A stretch of DNA of 64,000 nt from Amia ocellicauda (lineage: Eukaryota > Chordata > Actinopteri > Amiiformes > Amiidae). Where the stretch lies: positions 15,646,050-15,710,049 of the forward strand of contig NC_089869.1 in assembly GCF_036373705.1 (NCBI RefSeq), written 5' to 3'. This document shows, piece by piece, positions 34,393 through 51,867 of this stretch. Numbering within the stretch: position 1 is the stretch's first letter; every line of letters begins with the position of its first letter. Both the position numbers and the translations under genes were made by a program. The notes beneath the pieces were generated by a model, which was given only the letters and a program-made list of their open reading frames with translations, was not told where the DNA came from and searched no databases.

Positions 34393-36471
34393 TTTGAAAG
34401 AAAGGATTAGTCCTGAAAAAGAGCCTATATTTCAAGGGAATGGCTTTGGTGCAAGTGAACATACCACTCAGGATATGACAAAACCGCAGACCCCAGGGTT
34501 TCCCAAAAAGATATCTAAGTGTACTGAAAATCAAAAACGACGCTGGAAAGTTTAAAATTGATTTGAAGAAGTGCATGTGAAAAGCTAAGGCTGAGCAATA
34601 ATGCAAAATTCAATACATCTTTGGAAACGCTGAGAGAATATGTTATTGGTACATGAAATCTGTGCACTAGTATTACAGGCCTTTCACAGATAAGCTTGAC
34701 AGCTTTGACTGTATGGTGCTATCTCATTCAGTGTCACTATATTGTATTGTGGCATCACTGAATCTTCTTCATCACTACAGTACTTCCTTCTGGTCTAAAA
34801 TAAATATTGTCTTGCTGAGAAAATCATTGTCTGCCTTTTTCTTTTTCAAATATAATCATAAAATGATTGATCCATTATTAAAGAGTTGAATTCATAAACA
34901 TAATATCAATATGCTTTCAATCGGATGTTGATAGTTGTTAAAAGTCCAGTCTTTACATTGTCTTAATTTTTATTTATGTATATTATGTATATCATGATTG
35001 TAATGATTGTATTAAGCACCATAATGTGATCAGAACATCAGATTATTTATAAAACATACCTTAAACTGAGACTGTGACATAGTACACACTAACAGACCTG
35101 TAGATTTGACACAGCCCCACTGCTGCAGTTCATCAGCACTTGTTTATAGGAGAAATAATTAAGATAGGCACAATACTCAGTGAACCAAAACGTTTATTTG
35201 CAAAGGTTACAAATGAAAATACAGAGCATGTCGATCTCAGCATCCAATACTGAGAGTTTAGAATTCATGTTTATACAAGAAGATTAGAAGACCCAAAATA
35301 ATAACTTATTCTAATTACTCAACAGGTAAATTGGGAAACCATAATCTCATTGAAGGATGTACAGATTCAATAATTGCGGATGATTGCTGATGAAAGCAAA
35401 ACAAAATAATCAGTTGTTCATCTCAACACAAAACTAAGTATCACCAGTTGGCACAATCTTAAACATTCAGGTCACTATGCTCTAACTAAGCTTCCCTCCC
35501 TTACCTCAACTATTTTGGTTTTTCTTAACCCTTCAGATACATTTGCTGTGTTATTAAATCCATACTGTCCCTCAACCTTCACAATCAGAATGGTTTAAAT
35601 CAATGTGTTTGTTATTAAGCTTAGAATTAAGAATATGATTAATATTAAGAATATGATTATTTCTAATGAAAAAGGAGGAAGTGTGTCTTACAAATAGTAA
35701 CTAATAAGTAATAATAGGTAACTTATAGTTTATAGAAAGTTTTAAAAGTGATATAAATTAACCAGTAGTACCCAAAAGAAATTAACTATACTTGTTTGTA
35801 CAGTTTATGTGTATGAAAACATATTTTCATATATGGCTATTTGGTCATTCTTTGTGAATTATATAATTGGCAATCCATAATGTTAAACATAGGGAGGGCA
35901 TTTAAATATGCAAATCTCTGGATTTACATGTCCTGAATTATCTTCCAATGCTCTTTAAATGCTATTTTCATGATGATGTAAGTCCCAAAGTGATCCCAGT
36001 AAGTGCCAAAGCAGCAGGTGTGTGAGTGATTACTCTCAGACAGAGCACTCATACAAATCCCATACAAAAATATTAGTAGACCCAGAAAAAGAACATCTGA
36101 TCATCTGATACAAAACAGAAGTGCCAAAGCAGCAGATTATTCTCAAAGACAGAGCACTAATACAAATCCCCCAATTTTTCATTATTACAACTTTAAGAAA
36201 GGTGATCATCTATACAATATGGAACCATTTTATAATTCAATAGGAAATTGTTTAAGATTAATACTTTGTATCTGACCCATACACTTATATTAAAGAAACC
36301 CTTTCATTTCATTACAGACATTTAATTTATAACATCTAATTGATTATTGTATACTTTAATTGTTTGTACAGGAGTGACCTTTAGGAATTACATTATTGAA
36401 AGAGTTACATGTCATTAGTAAATAGTAAACCATATTGATCTGGGGAAACTACACCTATCCTGCCTGTATAC
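34393..36471. other. Convergent intergenic region between filament copy C and IFIT copy 2
   Basis: It is collinear with 6030-8106. It contains the filament poly(A) signal AATAAA at 34799-34804, a candidate minus-strand IFIT poly(A) signal (TTTATT at 35193-35198) and the doubled AGTGCCAAAGCAGCAG segment shared with unit A. No gene is seen. Confidence 0.6.
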
Positions 36472-38216
36472 TCAAACTAATATAGAACGAAGGGCAGTCA
36501 GTACTCTGTTATAGTCCTCCTCATGAGGATCTACCTCTAATGCCTTTTCATAAGACGCTATGGCATTTAAAATGTGAATGTTTCCCAGAATTTCTAAGTG
36601 TCTCTTATCGTGTGGATTCTTCTTGATGTTGATCTCTGCAATTTTCTTCAATGATGTAAAACACTTTTCCCTTTCATGAGATTCATTTCTAATCTGCTGT
36701 CCTTTCTTGTAATGTTCAACTGCATCAGACTCGGACTTCTTGTGATAATACTGGAAATCCCCATAATAGCGATGCAATGCCTGTTGCTGGGCAGGTTTGA
36801 TGTTTGGCTTGGTGAACAATTCTTGAAAGAGATTTTCTGCCTTCTGCATGTCCTTGGATTCTGCATACATGCTTGCTAGCTCCAAATGGTGATATATATA
36901 TGATGGATTAAGACAGACTGCTGTTTCCAAATGTAAAATACAGGATTTGACTAATTGTCCGTAATCAGCTTTCTCTTTCTTCATTTTAATTACTTTCAGT
37001 TTGTAGCACAGGGCTGTCTGATAGTGTAGTGATGCAGAGTCTGGAAACTTCTGTAATGCATTGTTTAATACTTCCAAGGCATTGTCAAAGTTCTCTATCT
37101 TCCTAAGAAATGTTCCCACTTGTGTAATTATCTTTGGGTCATTTTGTGACAACACTACAGCTTGCTCAAAATACTCTTTGGCATCTTTAGTTTTATTGTC
37201 ATATTGATATTTTCTTCCTAGGAATACCATGATCATGGCATCTTTTGGATTATATATCCGTGCTTTCTGAAGCTGTGTCACTGCTGCTGACTTTTGAAAT
37301 GGGATTCTTTGTGCTTCTTCAAGACGGTACAATGCAAAGGCATAACCCTTAGTCCACTCTTCGTCATTTGGTTCTCTTTTTAGAGCCTCACCGAAACACT
37401 CTTTTGCTTTCTCAAAGTGTTTGGGAGAGAACTTCAGAAGAGACCACCCCTTTTCCCCATGAACCTCACGATGAAGTACAGAAGGTGAGGCTGTGGGAAA
37501 GTCCTTCCGAATCTTGTCCAGTTCCTCCAGGTACATCTGAACTTTAGAGATCTCACCCATATGGTAGTAGACCCAGGCAAAATTTCCATAGGTCACAATG
37601 ACAAGTTTCTCAAAGGCAGCTTCGTTATCCTTTGCTTCTTCTTCAGATTTTTCTAGATACTTTACCGCTTCGTCAGTAAAGCCTTGCAGGTGCTTCACAT
37701 AGGCAAGATAATTTAAAGCCCTAACAGTCTCCTTGGATTTCACCTGTGATGCATACATAGTTTGCTTTAATTTTTCTTCCAGAAAATCAAGGTCAGCATC
37801 TTCGCCTCTCAAGTCCCAGGTGAAGTGACATTCTAACTCCTTCAGTTTTATTTCCAAATTTTCCATGTTCTGTACACTGCAAATAACAATAATAGAGGAA
37901 TGAATGTGAGGGAGAGGAGGAGGAGTCATAATTAAAAGGTTAATAGTTGTGTGCTTATCCATTTACTACAATTACATGTAAGCTCTAAGCAGTAATATAA
38001 ATACACCAAAATACCATCTGATGCAAAAAAAAAAAAAAATGTAGATTTTTAGAATGTTATTACTGTTTAAAATGCCAGAAAGACAAACATCTAAAATTGT
38101 TTACTACAGCAAGAAAAGGAAGACAAATGGAACTAAATTATATATATATTAAGGAGTTAAATAATGATTTAGAAAGTATGCATGCCATTTTGTAAACATT
38201 TAAAATGTTACCTCAT
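36472..38216 (-). CDS. ifit: IFIT-like interferon-induced tetratricopeptide repeat protein, copy 2
   Basis: The coding exons are 38212-38216 (ATG AG) and 36472-37876, with a GT-AG intron at 37877-38211; the stop is TGA at 36472-36474. The protein is 469 residues and begins MSVQNMENLEIKLKELECHFTWDL after splicing. Length, first-exon structure and TPR-rich composition match copy 1 and the IFIT family of interferon-induced RNA-binding antiviral proteins. Compared with copy 1, most amino-acid differences (about 18 of roughly 24) fall within residues 223-266, for example GRKYQYDNKTKDAKEYFEQA here against GSKYLHDNKTEDAKEYFDKA. The rest is almost identical. No stop or frameshift is seen. It is convergent with filament copy C. 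Confidence 0.93.
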
Positions 38217-40282
38217 ATTGACCTAGTTTGCAAGCTTGCTGAAGTAGTCTTTGAGGTTGATCAGTCAGAGAAACAGCAACTTCTCACTGCATGAATCTTA
38301 AAGATGCCAGAAGACCTTGTGAGCAATGATGCTGGAAACTAAACATTTAAATGGATTTGAAAAAAAAAAAAAAAAAAAAAAACAACAACAACATGCTTAA
38401 CCTGTTGGATCTGTGGGTGATGAAAGAAGTGAAACTAAAGATATGAGAAGGAAAAACCTTCTCTAACCTATTTACCAGTTTCTATGAACATGAAACATAT
38501 TTTAGAGAAAGTAAATTGGATTGTGTATTTTCTTATTAATTCATGCCTAAGGTACACCATTTCTACTTTATAGGCACACAACAAAGCACTGAGAGCACGG
38601 TATAAAGAATATCCAGTCTACCTGAAACTTCACAACAAATGATATTAAAGTTTGGATTTGTAACAATTATAAGAATTTTCCATACATTGAAGAGTGATTT
38701 ATTACTCATATGATAGAGATAGTTTTGAATTAGACAATACATTTTAGTTTTTACATATCAGTTAAGACTGCTCAATCTAAAAATGTGTCTTTTGGAAAAA
38801 TATTTAATTTTGATCTACTTGTTATACATAGACATTTTGCATCTCTTGTATTCACCAACATTTTGATTGATGCAGACAAGCTTACAAGTGGATTTGTAAT
38901 TTTGTACATTGAATATTGCTATGCATTTCTTGCCGGTGTACTTAATAAGTGCAATACATTAATTACAGTGCAGCTCATGTTTTTCCAAAAACAAAATCTT
39001 ATGAACACATTACACCACCTTTGCATTGTCCTCCAGTGGATTTCACAATTCAATTCAAAATTCTTCTATTCTCTCCAATACTACCATTTAAGGCTCTAAA
39101 TGGTTTCGCTACAAATTACAACTATGATCTCTTTTTAGAATATGTTCCTTTACACAAACATCAATCTTTTGACTCTGGCCAGTTGTCTATACCTGAAAAT
39201 AAACCGTAAACCCCCTGGTGACGAAGCCTTTTCTTGTTTTGAACCTAGGTTGCAATTCCTGCACTTTTAAATCTATGTTAGAAACCTGTTTTTATACATT
39301 AGCTTCTATTGTTTTGAGATGTTTTTCATGATTGCTGCTATGTATGATAAACAAATATTGCCACTAATAATCATAATACATTAAAACTTAATACATACAG
39401 CTGTATTGTATGGCAGCAAGGGGGCTTTTCAATTCACAAAAGTATGAGGCAGATGAGAAGAAACAACCAATACTGGTTCTTGATATTTGAAGCTTGGATA
39501 AAAACATTTGTAGGAGTGCTCAAGATTTTAAATGTACATATACATGCTTCTCAAAGCACTAGAGAAATAAAGAGCTGTAACTGAAAAAGAAAAGTGAACG
39601 AGCACAAATGTACAGTTCTGTTTTATCACAATTGGAGTCTGTGCTTATTTGATCTCAGTACACTAGTTATCTCTATGTTTTGTATGACTTGAGCAACATT
39701 TCATTTTAGAAGACCCAATTCAGGAATCTGTTTGAAATATTTACTGTATTAATATTGGAAAATAGTTGAACTGCTGTGACATTATACAGGTTTTGATTGA
39801 CCTCTTAAACAATTTCAGCTGTAACCCCCCCCACACACACACACAGTTTAGAAATAGATAACAATGCATGGCTAAATTATGTAAAGGAGCAGCAGAGGAG
39901 AAACTGCACCTAAATTGTGAAGCTAACAATAAGAACCAAACCCTTTTCTGCGAAGACAGACACTATTTTGCAGAAACAAAACTTACATTACATGCCTTGT
40001 TAGGCCATAGTTTCGTTATGACCCATCCCAAGTAATCACTTGTCCATCTTTTGACATTCCATAGCCAGATAATGAAATTAATATACAGACGGGTGACAAA
40101 GACAAAACTAGGGCTGTCACTAATGACTATTTTGGTAATCGAGTATTCTATCGATTTATTCTGAAGATTAATAATCAAGTTATTTGGATGAAAAAATGAC
40201 ATAAACACAGCTTTTTAAAAATGCTGTTAACCAATCAAAAATCTTTTAAAACAAACAGATTGTTCGTATTGGTAAAAAAATA
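38207..40282. repeat. Segmental duplication, right copy (partner 13131-15205)
   Basis: It starts at the IFIT copy 2 exon 1 and promoter and extends about 2.07 kb, nearly identical to 13131-15205. The poly-A run, C-run with (CA)n and hAT-like relic are all conserved. It contains no gene beyond the five coding bases of IFIT copy 2 exon 1. Confidence 0.9.
38334..38344 (-). promoter_or_regulatory. ISRE-like site upstream of IFIT copy 2
   Basis: The minus strand reads GTTTAGTTTCC about 118 bases before the ATG. It has one mismatch to the TTTCNNTTTC core of interferon-stimulated response elements. The same site is present beside the orphan first exon near 13.26 kb. Position and family expectation support it, but the match is short. 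Confidence 0.35.
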
Positions 40283-41745
40283 ACACGTCAGTCTTCATAA
40301 ATTCATTAATCAATTCAAAAATCAATTAATTAATGTATTGCGGTTTGCCAATTGATCTTTCAGTTTCAGTTGGCAACAAACTTCTTTTTAATGCTTGTCA
40401 ATCACCTGAGGGGGTGGGTTTAGGCCTTATTGAGGCACCAATCACACGCAGGGGGGGTTGATCGACGGTGCTGTGATTGTGTTGCGCGGCTGCTGTGCTG
40501 CTGGGGAGGGATGACTAGTCTGTTTTGACTCATGATAAGTACTTAAAAGTGTTGTATGAATGGAGAAGAAGAATGCCTTTTCTGATTCACCCATATGCAA
40601 TTTGACCCACTGAGTGATTATAGGAAAATGTTTATTAAATTGAGGCTTGAGAATACCCTCAAGGTTATTTCAGAGGTTAGAACATGTTTATGTGTGGGAA
40701 CTAGGTTAGGAGTAAATTGTGAGGCATCAGGGTGGGGATGGGTTTAGGCTACCTTAGGGATCAAGGCTATCAGAGAACAGCTGATTGCAACACAGCTTGC
40801 AATAGAAAAGGAAAGTACTGGGTTTAGTGTTAACGATCACCATTGTTGGTTTAAAGATTAATGTAGGGGGGCATGGTACAGTTTATTTGTATGCCTCCAA
40901 CTTCTATCAGATGATTTTTGTGATACATATGCATTTACATAAAGCAAAATCTTTTCTTCAGTGTAGACAAACCCTTCAGATCATAGGATGGCTCCAAAGC
41001 ACTAGGGGGCACATTTGGCCTGTTGAAAAATACTGCACAGAGCATGAGCTCCTTGCAATAATTAATATAGACAGCAGAGGTAGCACCTCCAGTGCATATA
41101 AAGCAGAAGTGTAGTTAAACATAGTATATATTCTCATCCTGGCATCCATGCTGCTGCAGTTTATGACACTATGAAAACATTTTGGTAGTGGTCTTACTTT
41201 TGATGTGGAATGAAACGATTGACACATATTAACAAAATAATTATCACATTTATACGTTTTAGAATAACTATTTCAATAATAAAGTGTTTCTGGAATAATA
41301 AAGCAGGTCTACCCTAATATTATTATAGCCATTATGTTCTATGTAATATAATATAATATAAGGGACTAGAATTAAGATAGTTTGTCTGCATGTGACTTTT
41401 CACATGGATTATGAGTTAGTATCAGCGATAGATTGTAGATTGGTCTAAGATGTTTTAGTTTAATTTAAATTAGGAGTATTATGTAAAAGTCAAATTTCAT
41501 GAATTTATATTGAAGAGGCCCCAAATACCTCACCCGTACATGAGGTTACTAAAGAGCACATAATGAGACCAACTTCTACCGGTTTGTACCAGATGCATCT
41601 CTCTGCAGATACACAATACAAATTTAGTACAGAACGTACGTTCTAGTAAAACCATAAGAAGATGGGGAAGTGGGCACACAACCCCCCTTTGCCTATCTAG
41701 ACATGTGTTAGATACGTGTGGAATATAAATAACAAGATGGCCACA
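40283..41745. other. Intergenic DNA with a diverged transposon fragment
   Basis: About 40290-40560 is a diverged copy of the interior of the element at 15737-17448 (shared motifs GAGGCACCAATC and GCTGCTGGGGAGGGA). The rest, including the AATATAATATAATAT run near 41345, has no recognisable gene. Confidence 0.5.
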
Positions 41746-41747
41746 TA

Positions 41748-42968
41748 CACTCACCTAAAGGATTATTAGGAACACATGTTCAATTTCTCATTAATGCAAT
41801 TATCTAACCAACCAATCACATGGCAGTTGCTTCAATGCATTTAGGGGTGTGGTCCTGGTCAAGACAATCTCCTGAACTCCAAACTGAATGTCTGAATGGG
41901 AAAGAAAGGTGATTTAAGCAATTTTGAGCGTGGCATGGTTGTTGGTGCCAGACGGGCCGGTCTGAGTATTTCACAATCTGCTCAGTTACTGGGATTTTCA
42001 CGCACAACCATTTCTAGGGTTTACAAAGAATGGTGTGAAAAGGGAAAAACATCCAGTATGCGGCAGTCCTGTGGGCGAAAATGCCTTGTTGATGCTAGAG
42101 GTCAGAGGAGAATGGGCCGACTGATTCAAGCTGATAGAAGAGCAACTTTGACTGAAATAACCACTCGTTACAACCGAGGTATGCAGCAAAGCATTTGTGA
42201 AGCCACAACACGTACAACCTTGAGGCGGATGGGCTACAACAGCAGAAGACCCCACCGGGTACCACTCATCTCCACTACAAATCGGAAAAAGAGGCTACAA
42301 TTTGCACAAGCTCACCAAAATTGGACAGTTGAAGACTGGAAAAATGTTGCCTGGTCTGATGAGTCTCGATTTCTGTTGAGACATTCAGATGGTAGAGTCA
42401 GAATTTGGCATAAACAGAATGAGAGCATGGATCCATCATGCCTTGTTACCACTGTGCAGGCTGGTGGTGGTGGTGTAATGGTGTGGGGGATGTTTTCTTG
42501 GCACACTTTAGGCCCCTTAGTGCCAATTGGGCATCGTTTAAATGCCACGGCCTACCTGAGCATTGTTTCTGACCATGTCCATCCCTTTATGACCACCATG
42601 TACCCATCCTCTGATGGCTACTTCCAGCAGGATAATGCACCATGTCACAAAGGTCGAATCATTTCAAATTGGTTTCTTGAACATGACAATGAGTTCACTG
42701 TACTAAACTGGCCCCCACAGTCACCAGATCTCAACCCAATAGAGCATCTTTGGGATGTGGTGGAACGGGAGCTTCGTGCCCTGGATGTGCATCCCACAAA
42801 TCTCCATCAACTGCAAGATGCTATCCTATCAATATGGGCCAACATTTCTAAAGAATGCTTTCAGCACCTTGTTGAATCAATGCCACGTAGAATTAAGGCA
42901 GTTCTGAAGGCGAAAGGGGGTCAAACACAGTATTAGTATGGTGTTCCTAATAATCCTTTAGGTGAGTG
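41748..42968 (+). mobile_element. Full-length Tc1-type transposon
   Basis: The element is 1221 bp, bounded by perfect 28-bp terminal inverted repeats (41748-41775 and 42941-42968, outer sequence CACTCACCTAAAGGATTATT) and flanked by the TA target duplication (41746-41747 and 42969-42970). It encloses one uninterrupted transposase gene. A truncated sibling is at 16118. Confidence 0.96.
41896..42936 (+). CDS. Tc1-type transposase (DDE, intact)
   Basis: It encodes a 346-residue protein, the usual length for Tc1 transposases. The N-terminal half has paired helix-turn-helix DNA-binding motifs (ARRAGLSISQSAQLLGFSRT and the TLTEITTRYN region). The C-terminal half has the catalytic triad: Asp in VAWSDESRF, Asp in YFQQDNAPCH and Glu in SPDLNPIEHLWD, with the DD34E-type spacing of Tc1. 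A Gly-rich GGGGVMVWG box lies between them. There are no stops or frameshifts, and the ends are intact, so the copy could be active or only recently silenced. The gene lies alone inside its element and its cut-and-paste activity is inferred from the family. Confidence 0.95.
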   Translation: MGKKGDLSNFERGMVVGARRAGLSISQSAQLLGFSRTTISRVYKEWCEKGKTSSMRQSCGRKCLVDARGQRRMGRLIQADRRATLTEITTRYNRGMQQSICEATTRTTLRRMGYNSRRPHRVPLISTTNRKKRLQFAQAHQNWTVEDWKNVAWSDESRFLLRHSDGRVRIWHKQNESMDPSCLVTTVQAGGGGVMVWGMFSWHTLGPLVPIGHRLNATAYLSIVSDHVHPFMTTMYPSSDGYFQQDNAPCHKGRIISNWFLEHDNEFTVLNWPPQSPDLNPIEHLWDVVERELRALDVHPTNLHQLQDAILSIWANISKECFQHLVESMPRRIKAVLKAKGGQTQY

Positions 42969-43559
42969 TATGTCTCCATATTTGGGCATAAAATAGAAAA
43001 CATTGTGTTTAAGCTTAATCAGGAAGATAGTGAGGATATCATAAGATAGGGAGTTGTCTCCCCCTTATTGGTTCAAACTCACCCTGTCCAGGATATCACA
43101 GTATGTATATAACATCATGTAAGCTCTATGATTTTATTGAAGTAAGGCCAGAGACCTGTGTGTCTGTGTGTATTACTTTTCTCCAAGTGGCTTGAATAAA
43201 GACTCTGTTTGATTCAATCTACTCTACAGTCTGATTTCTGAAAGCAGTTAAAAAGGGGATTCTTCAATATAGGTTAGTAACAGTGTAATAAAAATAAGAT
43301 TTTAAAGAATCTGAATCTACTTGCTGCATATTATTGCATATTAATAATATGAAGTTATTATCTGTGATGGTTTAAGAAGTATTAGTATAATAATCTAGGT
43401 TAGAAGTAGTATGCTTCAGTAATAGTATGTGTAAGTAGGTTAGTAGCTGTAGTATAAATGTGGCAGAAGGAAGCTTAAACGTGTCATAAGGAACACAAAA
43501 TGTCATATGGGACCATGGACCAAAAATGTAGCTCTGACACCTTTGTCCCCTACAAGAGA
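42969..43559. other. Possible LTR-like promoter and polyadenylation segment
   Basis: A TATATAAC at about 43106-43113 is followed some 90 bases later by AATAAA (about 43195) and a GT-rich stretch, an order typical of a retroviral LTR. The Tc1 element may have inserted into it. I could not define TG...CA ends or a target-site duplication, so this is tentative. No coding sequence is seen. Confidence 0.25.
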
Positions 43560-43890
43560 AATGGTAGTATGGTTTACTATGGTAAAAATACACTAAGTGT
43601 AGCATGGTAAATACATGTATAGTTTACCATGGTTAAAAAAAATGTAATATATGGTAAAGTGTAGTATGGTGTAGCATGGTAAAATTATGGTAAAATCAAT
43701 AGTACAAATGTGGTAAAATCATAGTAATATGGTAAAAACTTGGTAATATCCCAGTACAAATGTTAAACATATGGTAAAATCATGGTACAAACTGTACAGA
43801 TGTGGGAAACTCATGGTAAAACATGTTAAAAGTGTCAAAACATGGTGATAATATAGTAAAAGCATGGTATAATATGGAAAAGTATTAAGT
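43560..43890. repeat. Degenerate TGGTAAAA-type short tandem repeat
   Basis: Many irregular copies of ATGGTAAA or TGGTAAAAT occur over about 330 bases, for example near 43615, 43670, 43700 and 43780. It is consistent with a decayed minisatellite. Confidence 0.65.
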
Positions 43891-44005
43891 GAAGAATAAA
43901 TACATGTGCATAGTGCAGCAAGAATAGTTTTTATATCGTATATAGAACAATTTTACAAGATTTGCTGAATCATCATGCCTTCTTTGTTACATTTAATACA
44001 ACATA

Positions 44006-44584
44006 CAGTTAGGTCCATAAATATTTGGACAGTGACTCAGTTGTCATTTTGGCTCTGTACGCCACCACAATGGATTTGAAAGGAAACAATCAATATGTGC
44101 TTTAAGTGTAGACTTTAATCTTTAAGGGTAGTTACATCCAAATTGGGCGAGCAGTGTAGGAATTACACCCATATTTATATGTGTTTCCCCCAATTTTAGG
44201 GGCTCAATGCCCCAAGAACAAGCAGGAACTAAAGACAGCTGCAGTGCAGGTCTGGCAGAGCATTACCAGGGAAGAAACTCAGCATGTGGTGATGTCTATG
44301 GGTTCCAGACTTCAGGCAGTCATTGACTGCAAACGATTTGCAACCAAGTATTGAAACTCACAATTTAATTCATGATTATGTTAGTTTCTCCAAATACTTT
44401 TGAGCCCCTAAAATTGGGGGGACCACATATAAAAATTGGTGTAATTCCTATACTGTTCACCCAATTTGGATGTAACTACCCTAAAATTAAAAATCAAAGT
44501 ATACACTTAAAGCACATCTTGATTGTTTCTTTTCAAATCATTGTGGTGGCGTAAAGAGCCAAAATGATGACAATTTGATGAGTT
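44006..44584. mobile_element. Tc1-derived foldback element
   Basis: Two inverted arms of about 165-180 bases (44041-44206 and 44400-44578) share the segments TTGGCTCT, ACGCCACCACAATG and CCAAATTGG. The left outer end, CAGTTAGGTCCATAAATATT after a TA at 44004-44005, resembles a common fish Tc1-type terminus. The right outermost part appears truncated. Between the arms is a short transposase remnant. Confidence 0.8.
44214..44354 (+). pseudogene. C-terminal fragment of a Tc1-like transposase
   Basis: There are 46 codons and a TGA, starting KNKQELKTAAVQVWQSI and ending with the Tc1-typical tail LQAVIDCKRFATKY-stop. The catalytic domain is missing. It explains the origin of the foldback element as an internally deleted Tc1 copy. 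Confidence 0.75.
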
Positions 44585-46855
44585 AAATGATGAGTTTTTT
44601 TATCGGCACCAGGACGCTTTCGTGCAATGTGCACTGTGGAGCCAAAAGAGTACACTAATTTTTGGCAAATATCACTCCTAATTTCTCTGGACAACCTATT
44701 TGAATTTGGTTACGTTAGGAAATGGACATATTGAACAAATTATCTGTGAAGTGTTTAGTAAATTTGCTGATTTTATTTCTAACCACCTGTTTCCATGCAG
44801 AAGTGTTGATTTGTTTTATTGTATTTATTATTTTACCATACTTGTGATTGACTGTGGCAGTTACTCAAAACAGTATGGATAGGGGCTGTACATCACGGGA
44901 GTAGAAAATGGACCCTGGCACAGTATTGAAAACTTTGCTGAGTTAAAGGCAGCAGCAATTTAAGAGTACTTAAAAAAGGTTTTACATCAGTTTTCGTTGC
45001 GTTACGCGTTTCCATTGCCAAGAATATCACCACAAATTGTAGGTCGTTTCTACAAGGAATGGGCATGTCGCAAACTGAAACTATGCATTTCGCTATTGCT
45101 TTATATCAACACACATATTACTTTAAAAACACTTTTCAATATTATTTTGTATACATTAGGTGGTCCGGGGAATTAAATAAATAGAGATGGGATGCAGAAA
45201 TGGTGAGATGCAAAACTACATGATAAAGGCCACTCAAGGACATTTACCGTCAGAGCCCCGACCTTTGTAGATTACAAAGCAAATGTCACTGGTATGTGAT
45301 TCATATGGCAGTTATTCTAACTCTTGCTATATATATTACCGATTTGTAATGCCTTTTCAGGTAGATACCGTGTCGGTTAAACGCATTATAAACTTACATG
45401 TGCCTTGTGGGACATTGACAATCACAAGGTTTAGATAGGAAATCGCTGTGCAGCACAAGAATCAGCGATATTTAGTTTGCAAATCCACAGCTATTAACCG
45501 CATATTTGAACTTGCACTTGACCATCTAGTTAAGCTTTTTTACACTCCCATTGTATTCTTTGAACAATATTTTGGATTGTACTGTAGTAGACCAACATAC
45601 ACCAATGCATGCATAAATAGATCGCGATTTCAGTAGCAAGTTGAGAATATGAAAGACATGAAGTCAGAAAGGCTATGCCATTTCTTTTATTGATTTTTGG
45701 TAGGCCTACTTGTATTGTTTGTTTTAGCTTATCAGTACAGCCTATTTGCGTCAGTTAAAGTAAATGAAAGGGAACGTTTATTTTACAAAACATGTATCAT
45801 TATTTATAATTACAAATGTTGTACATCTTGATATTTAGGCCTAGTTCATTTGTTATATAACTGCTGTAACATTTGTTGTGGATTCATTTTCAAGTTAAAC
45901 TTCACCACTACAAGTGTTTAAAGAGAACAGCATCAAATGTGAATCAATCAGATTTTTTCCCCCCCAAATGTTTTTATTGTACAAATTAGTTAACTGAATT
46001 TGCCATTATAGAAACCGATAAGGTAATTTAATGGTACATTTTGAAATTGTTATACAAATCCCAATATTTCCTCTAAGTTATATTTTAAGTTTCCATCCCC
46101 AAGTATGATGCACAATAAATCGATATAATTTTTCAGGGGGTGTGATTATCAAAACTGTTGACTGGATTCAGAGAAACCTGTGTGATGTGACTACACCTGT
46201 GTAGAATCTGCATATCAAATACATTTGTTGTACACTAAAAGAAAGATTGAATAGGAGAGGGAGACAATTTAAGAAATCTAGACATGGTAGAGTATTTGAT
46301 TGGTTTTATCATTGTATTTAAGGCATACTTTTGTACTTATAACAGACAAGGTAAAAATATTTAGTATGAAAGTGCAGCAAAGCACCTTTGAGAAGAATAC
46401 AACAAACTATTGGACACTCACTATTGCAAAGATTTCTTTTTCAATGGTTTGTTTTGACCTCTACCCAATATGCCAAGTTCTCCAAAGTGTTGAGCACAAT
46501 ATCAGCCTACATTGCAGAAGCATGTTTTTGTGTTAATAATTCAAGTTTGAATTAGTGTTAAGTCATTGGTAAACATGATAGAAAATGAAGTCTAATAGCC
46601 AGTTCTGCAGCAGTGTTTAAGCAGAAGACACCTACATTTGTGTGTTGTAAAGTCTGATCAACCCAGGTAGTCAAAATACATAAATTCTTAATCTGGAATG
46701 TCAAACATTTAATGAAAAATTGAAACCCATTTTGGCAGTTGATGAATATGGGACACAAAAGCTCTGATTTATAAAAGTCACAGAATTGTTTGCCTTAATT
46801 AGAAGAGTTACGATCGGATAATTTGTGCCAAAGGTATGTAACCTCAAACTGGAAT
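44585..46855. other. Intergenic DNA downstream of comtd1
   Basis: I see no gene or well-defined repeat in this 2.3-kb AT-rich stretch. Its right end should include the comtd1 3' UTR, running leftward from 46855. Confidence 0.4.
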
Positions 46856-51735
<4,880 letters not shown>

Positions 51736-51867
51736 TTGTTTAATTTGTTTTTGGGGTGGTAATACAATTAATAAATCATTCAAAACAACGCGCCCGGAAG
51801 AGCTACAGCCGCCCAGTCAGGAACGACAGGAAGGCGGGCGTTTACACTGGATTGACGGCACAGCCGC

